A stretch of DNA of 64,000 nucleotides from Paenibacillus segetis (GTDB lineage Bacteria > Bacillota > Bacilli > Paenibacillales > Paenibacillaceae): positions 992,001-1,056,000 of the forward strand of contig NZ_BMFT01000001.1 of NCBI RefSeq assembly GCF_014639155.1. Reading direction: 5' to 3'. The notes under the pieces are model-generated. The model had not been told where the DNA came from. It saw only the letters and a program-made list of their open reading frames with translations, and ran no database searches. Shown in pieces: positions 32,966-41,321 of this stretch (the stretch's first letter is position 1; every line of letters begins with the position of its first letter). The translations under genes were made by a program, and so were the position numbers.

Positions 32966-33619
32966 TTGGATCATTCGACTGGATATTCTGAACAGATCTA
33001 CAATCATGTTGAAAAGCATGTTGGTACAATTAATAATGTGTATAAAGAAATCGTACCAGATCATTACACAGTAGACATACTAGTTGTTAATCCTACACCT
33101 AAGCGGAATTATTATACTTTAATTACATCTGGAATGAGTGCATTACCTATGACGGTTCCAGAAGGAGCGGAGGAATATAGACATGCTGAAGTTATGATAT
33201 GCCTTCCCCCTTCCTGGAAATTGTCAGATGAGGCTTTTAAGGATGAACGAAATTATTGGCCAATTCGGGCGCTAAAAGTAATAGCAAAGTTTCCACATGA
33301 GTATAATACTTGGCTCTATTTTTGGCATACAGTTGCGAATGGTAATCCAGCAAAAGCATACAGTGATGATGCATTATTTCAGGGTATGTTGCTCTTGCTT
33401 CCAGAGGTAGAAGATAAAGGAGGTTTCTTTAACTTAAATATTTCCGACGAAAAAGTGGTGCATTTCTATAATTTATTTCCACTATATGCTGAGGAAGTTG
33501 ATTATAAGCTGAAGAATGGCGAGGAAGCCCTAATAAATAAATTATTTAAAGAGGGAGTTAGTGAATTTGTGGATATTTCCCGTAAGAATAGCTGTAAGAA
33601 AAAATGGGGGCTTTTCTAA
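32966..33619 (+). CDS. Suppressor-of-fused (SUFU) domain protein
   Basis: 217 residues that match the bacterial SUFU domain (PF05076 type): an N-terminal block around VDILVVNPTPKRNYYTLITSGMSALPM, then AEVMICLPPSWKLS, WPIRALKVIAKFPHEYNTWL, and the C-terminal LLLPEVEDKGGFFNLNIS and FYNLFPLYAEEVDYKLKNG. TTG start at 32966 follows GGAGG. Function unknown in bacteria; related domains occur as immunity proteins in polymorphic toxin systems, but no toxin is adjacent here. Confidence 0.85.
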   Translation: MDHSTGYSEQIYNHVEKHVGTINNVYKEIVPDHYTVDILVVNPTPKRNYYTLITSGMSALPMTVPEGAEEYRHAEVMICLPPSWKLSDEAFKDERNYWPIRALKVIAKFPHEYNTWLYFWHTVANGNPAKAYSDDALFQGMLLLLPEVEDKGGFFNLNISDEKVVHFYNLFPLYAEEVDYKLKNGEEALINKLFKEGVSEFVDISRKNSCKKKWGLF

Positions 33620-33656
33620 ACCTAATTGCTAGATTACTTTAAGGAGGGGCATTCCT

Positions 33657-34421
33657 ATGTCAATTTACCCGCAAATAGAAGGAACAATTACGGAAATATT
33701 CTGTAACGAGCGGTCCATAACCCTCTACTTCCCTAAGGAATATCATGATCAATCGGATCGACTGTTTCCTATCCTCTTGGTACACGATGGTGCTGAATTA
33801 TTTCAGGATGCTCTAATAGAAATCGAAGAGAATGTAAGCGAAGGAGTTGCAGCCCCAGTTGTCTTAGCAGGGGTATCCTCTACCGTGCGTAATGATGAAT
33901 ATACACCGTGGCCGCACCCGGCTCTAGCAGATCATTTTCCCGCTTTTGCTGGAGAAGGTGCATCGTACTTGGATGCCATAGAAAACGAAATTATTCCTTG
34001 TATTCAAAGTCTGTACCGAATATCGTTAGATCCTTGGGACCGAGCAATAGGAGGCGCTTCATTAGGGGGACTTATCTCGTTATATGCGATGTATAAGAAA
34101 AGCCACCTATTCAAAAAATATATGCTTTTATCTAGTTCACTTTGGTATGAAGGTTTTATAGAATTTATGTCGTCAGAGCCGTTAGATCCTGCTTTACAGG
34201 CTTATATGTACATCGGTGAAAAGGAAGGCATAACCAAACAAAATATACAAAGGAACATGGTGGCCAATAACAAATTAGGTTATCAGATTCTAAGTGATAA
34301 GCTTCATTCACTGTCCAAGCAACTCTGCTTCGAGACTGATCCTGAAGGTGTTCACGATGATCCTTATTTTATTAAGTATTTTATCCGTGGACTAGCTATT
34401 TTGTTTCCTGGTGCTAAGTAA
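33657..34421 (+). CDS. Esterase, enterochelin-esterase-like alpha/beta hydrolase (1)
   Basis: 254 residues with the nucleophile elbow GGASLGG and an N-terminal LVHDGAELF block, typical of the Fes/IroE-type putative esterase family. A late His (PEGVHDDPYF) completes the likely triad. AAGGAGGGG precedes the ATG. It stands just upstream of a siderophore uptake operon, and a related esterase closes that operon. I infer cleavage of an ester-linked iron siderophore. Confidence 0.75.
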   Translation: MSIYPQIEGTITEIFCNERSITLYFPKEYHDQSDRLFPILLVHDGAELFQDALIEIEENVSEGVAAPVVLAGVSSTVRNDEYTPWPHPALADHFPAFAGEGASYLDAIENEIIPCIQSLYRISLDPWDRAIGGASLGGLISLYAMYKKSHLFKKYMLLSSSLWYEGFIEFMSSEPLDPALQAYMYIGEKEGITKQNIQRNMVANNKLGYQILSDKLHSLSKQLCFETDPEGVHDDPYFIKYFIRGLAILFPGAK

Positions 34422-34451
34422 TAATATAAAGCCTTCCTTTAAAAAAAATAG

Positions 34452-34487
34452 TTGATAATGAGAATCATTATCGATATAATTATCAAC
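34452..34487 (+). promoter_or_regulatory. Fur box overlapping the siderophore operon promoter
   Basis: GATAATGAGAATCATTATC (34454-34472) matches the 19-bp Fur consensus at 18 positions. It covers the -35 and spacer of TTGATA (34452-34457), 17 bp, TATAAT (34475-34480). A further inverted arm (ATTATCAAC, 34479-34487) mirrors GTTGATAAT at its left edge. Iron repression of the operon is strongly suggested. Confidence 0.88.
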
Positions 34488-34515
34488 ATCAACTATTTTA
34501 GGGAGAGAGATTAGA

Positions 34516-35502
34516 ATGAAAAGACTATTTATTGCAGGCACGACTGTATTACTAGCAATGAGCCTTGCAGCTTGTGGAAGTGATAACAAGAATGAAGCGA
34601 ATGTTGCCCCGACTGAACCAGCAACAGTAGCTGTGGACACATCATCAACAGAAGCAACATCTTCTGAACAAACAATAACTTACCTGGGTAAAGACTATAC
34701 TCTACCTGCACAAGTGAACAATATTGTTGCAGCAAGTCTGGAATCTATGGAAGATGCTGCGATTCTGGGAATTAAACCGGTTGGAGTATTGTCTATCGCT
34801 AATGCTATCCCTACATATCTTGAAAAAGAACTTGCCGGCGCTACTCTAATAGGTGATAAATTCGCACCTAATAATGAAGCTATTTTGGGATTAAATCCGG
34901 ATGTTATATTGGGAAGTTCGAAATTTGGTGATGAGGTAGTAAGTGCTTTGAACAAAATACAAACCATGATTCCTTACTCTCATATTTCTACGAATTGGAA
35001 AGATAATCTTAACCTTCTTGCCCAATTAACCGGTAAAGAATCTCAAGCATCTACCATTATTGCCGATTACGATGCGAAAGCTGCTGAGGCAAAGCTTAAA
35101 ATTAGCGAAACCTTAAAGGATAAGAAAATTATTGTGGTTCGTATTCGTGAGGGCTCCATGTGCGTGTATCCTGCAACCGTGTATTTGAACCCTATTCTTT
35201 ATGACGATTTAGGCGTAACTATTCCAGATGTCATAGCAAAAACGGAAGCACAAGCCGAGCTTTCACTAGAAGGACTAGCCGAAGTAAATCCGGATTATAT
35301 CTTCCTTCAGTTCGAAACGTCTGAGAATACGGATGCACCAAAGGCTCTTGAAAAGTTGCTAGATAATGCTATCTTCAAAAGTACGGAAGCAGCTAAAAAT
35401 AATCATGTATTCGTAAACGCTATTGATCCACTTGCACAAGGTGGAACAGCTTGGTCTAAGGTTAAGTTCCTTGATGTAGCGATTGAAAACTTATTGAAAT
35501 AA
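34516..35502 (+). CDS. Iron-siderophore binding lipoprotein (FecB/FeuA-like)
   Basis: 328 residues. Signal peptide with lipobox LAAC, then a low-complexity Thr/Ser/Glu linker and a class III binding-protein fold (about 55-328) with VAASLESMEDAAILGIKPVG, LGLNPDVILGSS and LEGLAEVNPDYIFLQ. First gene of the Fur-controlled uptake operon; GGGAGAG precedes the ATG. Confidence 0.9.
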   Translation: MKRLFIAGTTVLLAMSLAACGSDNKNEANVAPTEPATVAVDTSSTEATSSEQTITYLGKDYTLPAQVNNIVAASLESMEDAAILGIKPVGVLSIANAIPTYLEKELAGATLIGDKFAPNNEAILGLNPDVILGSSKFGDEVVSALNKIQTMIPYSHISTNWKDNLNLLAQLTGKESQASTIIADYDAKAAEAKLKISETLKDKKIIVVRIREGSMCVYPATVYLNPILYDDLGVTIPDVIAKTEAQAELSLEGLAEVNPDYIFLQFETSENTDAPKALEKLLDNAIFKSTEAAKNNHVFVNAIDPLAQGGTAWSKVKFLDVAIENLLK

Positions 35503-35512
35503 GGTGCGATAT

Positions 35513-36526
35513 ATGAGTACGAAGAAAACGAATTGGATACCAATTACGATGTTGGTTATCTCCCCATTCTTCATACTCCTCGCCATCGTAATATCAGTTC
35601 TATATGGGACAAAGGATATATCTGCACTCACTGCATGGCAAGCGATTACTGAGTTCGATCCCAATAATGTTGATCATAATATTATTGCAGGTTCTCGAAT
35701 TCCTCGCGTAGTCGCTGCTCTACTGGTGGGTGCTTTTTTAGCGGTGGCAGGGGCGATCATGCAAGGGATTACAAGAAATTACTTAGCTTCTCCTTCCATT
35801 ATGGGAGTAAATGACGGATCTGCGTTTGTCATTACATTGGCTATCGTCTTTTTTCCTGGCTTGTCTAACTACCAAATGATCATCTTATCTATGGTAGGTT
35901 CGGCTCTTGGAGCGGGCTTAGTATTTGGTTTCGGTTCGGTTATTAGAAATGGATTATCTCCAGTTAGGCTGGCGATTATCGGTACTGTTATTGGTACTTT
36001 CCTAAGCAGTATCGCTTCAGCAATTGCATTGTTTAATCAAGTTTCGCAAACGGTTAGCATTTGGTACAATGCCAAACTTCATGCTGTTGATGTTGATATG
36101 TTAAGGGTTGCAATTCCTTTTGGGATCATCGGATTATTACTGGCACTATTCACCTCCAAATCGGTAACCGTCGCTTCACTTGGAGAAGATATAGCGATTG
36201 GACTAGGACAAAGAACCAAATGGGTTAAGGCGCTAAGCATATTAGCAGTCGTATTCTTGACGGGCACATCGGTAGCTCTAGTGGGGAAAATCGCATTTGT
36301 TGGCCTTGTGATTCCGCATATTGTCAGATTTATAGTTGGAGTAGATTATCGTTATATTATTCCATGTTCAGCGGTAGTCGGATCTATATTTCTTGCCTTT
36401 TGTGATATTATTAGTCGCTTCATCAATTATCCGTTCGAAACGCCAATCGGAATTGTCACAGCAGTCATTGGTGTACCCTTCTTTCTCTATCTAATTCGTA
36501 CTAAAGGAGGGGAGAAGAGTGCTTAG
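35513..36526 (+). CDS. Siderophore ABC transporter permease (FecCD family, 1)
   Basis: 337 residues, multiple membrane helices. Motifs: GSRIPRVVAALLVGAFLAVAGAIMQGITRN near the start, ASPSIMGVNDGSAF, GKIAFVGLVIPHIVRF near the end. The ATG at 35513 follows AAGGTG; the frame opens three codons earlier. Overlaps the second permease by eight bases. Confidence 0.9.
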   Translation: MSTKKTNWIPITMLVISPFFILLAIVISVLYGTKDISALTAWQAITEFDPNNVDHNIIAGSRIPRVVAALLVGAFLAVAGAIMQGITRNYLASPSIMGVNDGSAFVITLAIVFFPGLSNYQMIILSMVGSALGAGLVFGFGSVIRNGLSPVRLAIIGTVIGTFLSSIASAIALFNQVSQTVSIWYNAKLHAVDVDMLRVAIPFGIIGLLLALFTSKSVTVASLGEDIAIGLGQRTKWVKALSILAVVFLTGTSVALVGKIAFVGLVIPHIVRFIVGVDYRYIIPCSAVVGSIFLAFCDIISRFINYPFETPIGIVTAVIGVPFFLYLIRTKGGEKSA

Positions 36527-37544
36527 ATCAAATCGTTTTGTGCTGACCTTATTCGTGATCTTTCTTCTAACATTTGGGGCATTTTATCTCCATATAACGA
36601 ATGGTTCTTTTGATATGAGCGTATGGGATGTCATCAAAACCTTGTTACGCATCGACCCTAACCCTAAGCATGATCTCGTCATTTTTGATTTTAGACTTCC
36701 ACGTATCGTTATTGCCATGCTTATAGGGATTGGGCTGGGCATTGCGGGGACCGTAATGCAGGGAGTAACCCGAAATGGTCTTGCTGATCCGGGTATCTTA
36801 GGTATTAATGCTGGTGCTGGAGCATCTATTGTTCTATTCTTACTACTCTTTCAAATGAAAGCGAAGCATATTACAGATGGTAGCTGGACATCCACAATGA
36901 TGATGCCCATTTTTGGTTTTGTAGGAGGAGCACTCGCAGCAGCACTCATCCTGATTTTCTCGCGTAAGAATGGTCGAATGGATATGCAGCGATTGATTCT
37001 AACGGGAATTTCCATTAATAGTGGCTTTGGGGCGCTGTCGATGTATATTTCCTTAAAAATGAATCCTCAGGATTTTGAGATGGCAGCAGTTTGGATGGTA
37101 GGTAGTATATACAATGCCAACTGGGTATTTGTGTTGTCTATGCTTCCTTGGATCGTGATATTAAGCGTAATTATTTATCGAAAGGCACATTTGCTTGATT
37201 ATTTTCAACTTGAAGAGGGAACGGTTACAAGTCTAGGTATCTCCGTTGAGAAGGAAAAAATAATTTTGATATTATGCAGTGTAGGGCTTATTAGTGCCTG
37301 CGTTTCCGTTTCTGGAAGCATAGGTTTTATCGGATTAATGGCGCCACATATCGCTAGAAGTCTTGTAGGGCTTCGTCATCGATTGATCATGCCAGTCAGT
37401 GCTGGAGTGGGAATGTTTCTATTAATCATCTCGGACTATATTAGTAAAACGGTGTTTGAGCCATCAGAATTGCCAGTTGGTATTGTCGTGTCTATTATAG
37501 GCATTCCCTATTTCTTATACTTACTAGTCAAATCAAAGGCTTAA
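36519..37544 (+). CDS. Siderophore ABC transporter permease (FecCD family, 2)
   Basis: 341 residues with the same fold as the preceding permease: FRLPRIVIAMLIGIGLGIAGTVMQGVTRN, ADPGILGINAGA, GSIGFIGLMAPHIARSLVG. GTG start after AAAGGAGGGG. The two permeases probably form a heterodimer. Confidence 0.9.
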   Translation: MLRSNRFVLTLFVIFLLTFGAFYLHITNGSFDMSVWDVIKTLLRIDPNPKHDLVIFDFRLPRIVIAMLIGIGLGIAGTVMQGVTRNGLADPGILGINAGAGASIVLFLLLFQMKAKHITDGSWTSTMMMPIFGFVGGALAAALILIFSRKNGRMDMQRLILTGISINSGFGALSMYISLKMNPQDFEMAAVWMVGSIYNANWVFVLSMLPWIVILSVIIYRKAHLLDYFQLEEGTVTSLGISVEKEKIILILCSVGLISACVSVSGSIGFIGLMAPHIARSLVGLRHRLIMPVSAGVGMFLLIISDYISKTVFEPSELPVGIVVSIIGIPYFLYLLVKSKA

Positions 37545-37560
37545 GGAGGCTAGACAATAG

Positions 37561-38400
37561 ATGCAAAATGTCATACGTATGGAAGAGTTGAGCTCAGGCT
37601 ATGAGAAGAATACGATTTTTGCAAATCTCAATACTTCGATTCAAGCTGGTAAAATAACCACGATTATTGGACCTAACGGCTGTGGTAAATCTACCTTACT
37701 TAAAACAATTGGACGGATTTTGCAGCAAAAAAGCGGTAAGGTTTATTTGCAGGAACAAGATATGCAATTACTCTCAACGAAGGAAATTGCCAAGAAATTA
37801 GCGATTCTCTCTCAGAATCCAATAGCTCCTTCTGGGCTAAAAGTAGAAGAACTGATCTCATATGGACGTTATCCACATCGTAAAAATGTCGGAAGGCTTG
37901 CTGCAAAGGATCAAGAAGTTATTCAGTGGGCGATGGATATTACACATACTACGGCTTTTAGGGCACGAGATATAGAGGAGCTCTCAGGTGGACAGCGGCA
38001 GAAAGTATGGCTAGCCATGGCATTAGCACAGGAGACAAGCATCTTGTTGCTAGATGAACCAACAACTTATCTAGATATGGCTCATCAGCTTGAAGTATTA
38101 CAAATCGTTCAAGCGCTAAATGAGGACCATCAATGTACCATTGTTATGGTACTTCATGACATCAATCATGCTGCCCGTTTCTCTCATGAACTTATTGCCA
38201 TGAAGGAAGGGACGATAGTCAATCAAGGACGCCCTTCAAGCATTATGACCAAGGAGGTTATGCGTACGGTCTTTCAAATTGATGCGAAAATTATGCAAGA
38301 CCCAGAAACGGGAACTCCTATATGTTACAGCTACGATGTAATTGGAGAAAGGAAGGAAAAAAGCGATGGAAGTAACAAAACTCGTACTCTCGCACTGTGA
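37561..38400 (+). CDS. Siderophore ABC transporter ATP-binding protein (FecE-like)
   Basis: 279 residues. Walker A GPNGCGKST, Q-loop LSQNP, signature LSGGQRQKVWLAMAL, Walker B ILLLDEPTTYLD, H-loop VLHDINHAARFS. GGAGG stands 13 bases before the ATG. Its end overlaps the following esterase gene by 35 bases. Confidence 0.93.
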   Translation: MQNVIRMEELSSGYEKNTIFANLNTSIQAGKITTIIGPNGCGKSTLLKTIGRILQQKSGKVYLQEQDMQLLSTKEIAKKLAILSQNPIAPSGLKVEELISYGRYPHRKNVGRLAAKDQEVIQWAMDITHTTAFRARDIEELSGGQRQKVWLAMALAQETSILLLDEPTTYLDMAHQLEVLQIVQALNEDHQCTIVMVLHDINHAARFSHELIAMKEGTIVNQGRPSSIMTKEVMRTVFQIDAKIMQDPETGTPICYSYDVIGERKEKSDGSNKTRTLAL

Positions 38401-39169
38401 TCATTTTCAGTTCCCTTCTCAGAAAGCAGGGTACACCTATGATATACGGGTGTATGTTCCTGAGGGAGAAGTTCCAACGGGGGGGTATCCCGTATTTTAC
38501 GTGCTTGATGGCAGCTCTTATTTTCAAATTGCGCGTGATGTCGTACATCTTCAATCTCGGAATGCACCTAAAACACATATTGATAAAGCTATTGTGATTG
38601 GAATAGGTCATCAGGAATCGGATACGACAAAGAGAAGATTTTATGATTTTACAGCGCCTGCTGATGAATATATCTACCCTCCCCGTCTTCAGGATAGTGA
38701 TCTAGGACCACATGGAGGTGCAGTGGACTTTCTTGCTTTTATAGAAGAAGAATTGATGCCTTATGTCCAACAGCATTACTCTATTCATGGTTCAAAACAG
38801 TCCTTATACGGTCACTCCTTGGGAGGATACTTCACATTATGGGTTAAATTCACAAGACCGGATTTATTCCAAACGTTTCTTGCTACCAGTCCATCCGTCT
38901 GGTGGAATAATCATGAGCTGCTGAACTATGCTGAACAATTCGCTGTGGATATGACACCTTCTGAACACAATAATATAATGATTACTGTAGGAGAAGAAGA
39001 GGGTTTTATGGTAGAGGATGCTGATAAACTAAGGGAGCTCCTTCAAAAGTATCATCTATCCGTTGGAGTCTACATCGCACTTGAAGAAAATCATGCCTCC
39101 GTAGTTCCAACAACGATGAGTAGAATGTTTCGATTTGGTTCTACTTATGTAGGTTCCATTCACGAATAA
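38366..39169 (+). CDS. Esterase, IroE/Fes-like alpha/beta hydrolase (2)
   Basis: 267 residues with nucleophile elbow GHSLGG and the family start YDIRVYVPEGEVP...YPVFYVLDG. His in EENHASVVP is a likely triad member. The ATG at 38366 has AAGGAAGG nine bases upstream and lies inside the ATPase gene, so translation is coupled. Likely releases iron by opening the siderophore after uptake. Confidence 0.8.
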   Translation: MEVTKLVLSHCDHFQFPSQKAGYTYDIRVYVPEGEVPTGGYPVFYVLDGSSYFQIARDVVHLQSRNAPKTHIDKAIVIGIGHQESDTTKRRFYDFTAPADEYIYPPRLQDSDLGPHGGAVDFLAFIEEELMPYVQQHYSIHGSKQSLYGHSLGGYFTLWVKFTRPDLFQTFLATSPSVWWNNHELLNYAEQFAVDMTPSEHNNIMITVGEEEGFMVEDADKLRELLQKYHLSVGVYIALEENHASVVPTTMSRMFRFGSTYVGSIHE

Positions 39170-39250
39170 AACAGAATACGCCGGGGATGTAATATAGTAG
39201 ATCACTAGAGCAAGCGCTGCGACATAGTTGATTGGAGGTCTAAAAAGGCA

Positions 39251-41245
39251 ATGAAGTTGAATGATCACATCTTGCTCTGGAATCATGTTTTCATAAAAGT
39301 GATGGATGTCCGTCATAATATGCTGGATAAAGGGGAGAAATTATCAAACTATCGGCTCCCAACCAGCGCGTTTCTATATGTCGTACGTGGAAGCTCTAAG
39401 GTGTGGCTAGATCAAAATCTTCATAGAGTGGAGCGTTTCCATGTGTTGCATAGTGGAAAGGGCACGTGTCTGAATATTGTTACAGACGACGATCTTGATT
39501 ACTACATAATTCTATACAAGGCAACACTTGTGTTGCCTTGCAGCAAGGAAGTTCAACAACGGATGGAAAGCGAAAATCCTTTTCATAATCAGTATGCTTT
39601 CACACCCCATAATCCGCTGCCTCTATATGATAAAGTTGAACTTCTGGAGAAAGAATGGCGTCAAGCATCCGGGCTTGGAAAGCTACATGTTAAAGCTATA
39701 TTTCATCAGCTTGTCTATGAACTGCTTTGGCAATTGCACGGGCAAGGTATACGACCGCTTAAGCCTGATCTGGTTGCTCAGGCTACTTCGTATATCAGAG
39801 AACACTTCAGTCAACCCGTCACACTTGAAATGATTGCGGAAGAACTGGCATGCAGTGCTGGACATTTATCCAGATTGTTCAAGAAAAACATGCACACCAG
39901 CCCGATTCATTACCTTGGTCAGGTGCGGGCAGACCGAGCGATGCAATTATTAATACAGACCGATGCAACTTTGCAGGAAATTGCGGAGAACGTGGGCTTT
40001 CCAGATGCTCATTCTTTAAGCCGCAGCTTTAAGAAATACAAGGGAATATCCCCTATTAGTTTCAAAAAAGAGTGGAAACATAAGGCATGGAGTCAAGATA
40101 TGCCTCAATCTATGTTAAAATATGCCGTTCAGCAGAGTTTGCCTACACGCTATACTGATATTGATTATCATTATCAGAAAAGAGTGGAAGGAGATTTATT
40201 CATGCATGGAAGAGTTAGAATTACTGCAATGACTGTAGTATTGTGTTTATCATTGGTACTGGGAGCTTGTTCAAGTCCGGCAAATAGTAATAATGGTAGC
40301 TCGCAATCCGAGGTTAATCATACGGCTGTCCAAGCCAATGGAGACCAGGTAAATACAAATGGGCAAGAGGCAGTACAGGTAAAGACGAGAACCGTATCGA
40401 CGCTAAAAGGGGATATAGAAGTACCGTTAGATCCCAAACGGGTAGCTTCTGATCAGTATATGGGGCACCTTTTGAAACTGGGGATAATTCCTGTAGGGGT
40501 CAGAAGTTTTATGCTAGGTGAGTCTTGGATCGAGAAGTCTGGTATTTCAAAAGACGTATTGGCTGGAATTGAGGATCTTGGTGGATTTCCTATGAATTTA
40601 GAAAAGTTAGTCTATCTGGAGCCAGATTTGATTATTGGTTCGATAGAGGACAATATCGAAGCTTACCAAAAGATCGGAACCACTGTATTTTTGCCTTATT
40701 GGGAGGGCCTATCTACCGCGGATCCGTTGGCGAAATTCCGGAGAATTAGTGAAATATTCGGAAAGCAGGATGAAGCGGAGCAATGGATAACGGAATATGA
40801 GAACAAAGTCGCAGAGGCTAGAGCAAAAATTGCCGGAATCGTTAAAGAGGGTGAGACGGTTTCCGTCGTACAAATCGGAGGTAAATCGCTGTTTGTTGCT
40901 GCAGCGGAGAATGGAAACTATGGCAGCTCAACCATTTATCAAATGCTGAAGTTGCCGCCTACGGAACAAGCTCTGAAGATGGAGGAAGGATTTGAAAATA
41001 TCTCTCTCGAGGTTCTACATGAATATATGGGGGATCATATATTTGTATATGGAGCTGACGATGAAGGGGCAGATCAAGTATTAAACAGTGCTTTGTGGAA
41101 GGCACTTCCAGCTGTTCAGAAAGGTCAAGTCTATAAATACGGTTCATTCGGAGAAAAAGGCGATGAATTTGTAATGGAGGATCCTTACTCTCTGGAGCTT
41201 CAACTTGATACTATTGTAAATCTTTTATTAGGCAAACAGGAATAG
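39251..41245 (+). CDS. AraC-family regulator fused to a siderophore-binding lipoprotein (Btr-like)
   Basis: One open frame of 664 codons. Residues 1-170 look like an AraC-type sensor (cupin) region. Residues 175-280 are the AraC double helix-turn-helix (TLEMIAEELACSAGHLSRLFKK and LQEIAENVGFPDAHSLSRSFKKYKGISPISF). After a linker, residues 318-340 form a signal peptide or membrane helix ending in the lipobox LGAC; residues 385-664 are a FecB-like siderophore-binding domain. B. subtilis Btr also joins AraC and binding-protein modules, but without a central membrane segment to my knowledge. A Fur box and a good ribosome site lie inside the frame before residue 318, so the second half may also be made separately. 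Located just after the siderophore operon, which it probably activates. Confidence 0.75.
   Translation: MKLNDHILLWNHVFIKVMDVRHNMLDKGEKLSNYRLPTSAFLYVVRGSSKVWLDQNLHRVERFHVLHSGKGTCLNIVTDDDLDYYIILYKATLVLPCSKEVQQRMESENPFHNQYAFTPHNPLPLYDKVELLEKEWRQASGLGKLHVKAIFHQLVYELLWQLHGQGIRPLKPDLVAQATSYIREHFSQPVTLEMIAEELACSAGHLSRLFKKNMHTSPIHYLGQVRADRAMQLLIQTDATLQEIAENVGFPDAHSLSRSFKKYKGISPISFKKEWKHKAWSQDMPQSMLKYAVQQSLPTRYTDIDYHYQKRVEGDLFMHGRVRITAMTVVLCLSLVLGACSSPANSNNGSSQSEVNHTAVQANGDQVNTNGQEAVQVKTRTVSTLKGDIEVPLDPKRVASDQYMGHLLKLGIIPVGVRSFMLGESWIEKSGISKDVLAGIEDLGGFPMNLEKLVYLEPDLIIGSIEDNIEAYQKIGTTVFLPYWEGLSTADPLAKFRRISEIFGKQDEAEQWITEYENKVAEARAKIAGIVKEGETVSVVQIGGKSLFVAAAENGNYGSSTIYQMLKLPPTEQALKMEEGFENISLEVLHEYMGDHIFVYGADDEGADQVLNSALWKALPAVQKGQVYKYGSFGEKGDEFVMEDPYSLELQLDTIVNLLLGKQE
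40157..40175 (+). promoter_or_regulatory. Fur box inside the AraC/lipoprotein frame
   Basis: GATATTGATTATCATTATC agrees with the 19-bp Fur consensus at 17 positions. It encodes part of the linker (DIDYHYQ) and lies 26 bases upstream of the internal ATG at 40202. No convincing -35/-10 pair is seen around it. Confidence 0.65.
40202..41245 (+). other. Internal start: possible separate lipoprotein of 347 aa
   Basis: ATG 40202 has AAGGAG exactly eight bases upstream (40188-40193). From it the product starts MHGRVRITAMTVV, a classical signal peptide, with the lipobox Cys at residue 23, and has the normal size of a siderophore-binding lipoprotein. The frame is the same as that of the fusion, so both products are possible from one locus. 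Confidence 0.5.
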
Positions 41246-41289
41246 GATCAGGTGGAGTTACCCCTCTGATCCAACTATATTTTGAACAT

Positions 41290-41313
41290 AAGCGGCAGTG
41301 ATGCCGCTTTTTT
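41290..41313 (+). terminator. Terminator of the AraC/lipoprotein gene
   Basis: AAGCGGCA with TGCCGCTT, loop GTGA, then a T run. A smaller hairpin GGATCAG/CTGATCC (41247-41272) precedes it. Confidence 0.85.
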
Positions 41314-41321
41314 GCATTTTC

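Noticed and set aside
36079..36267. Small minus frames inside the two FecCD permeases
   Set aside because: Antisense to hydrophobic coding sequence, no start signals.
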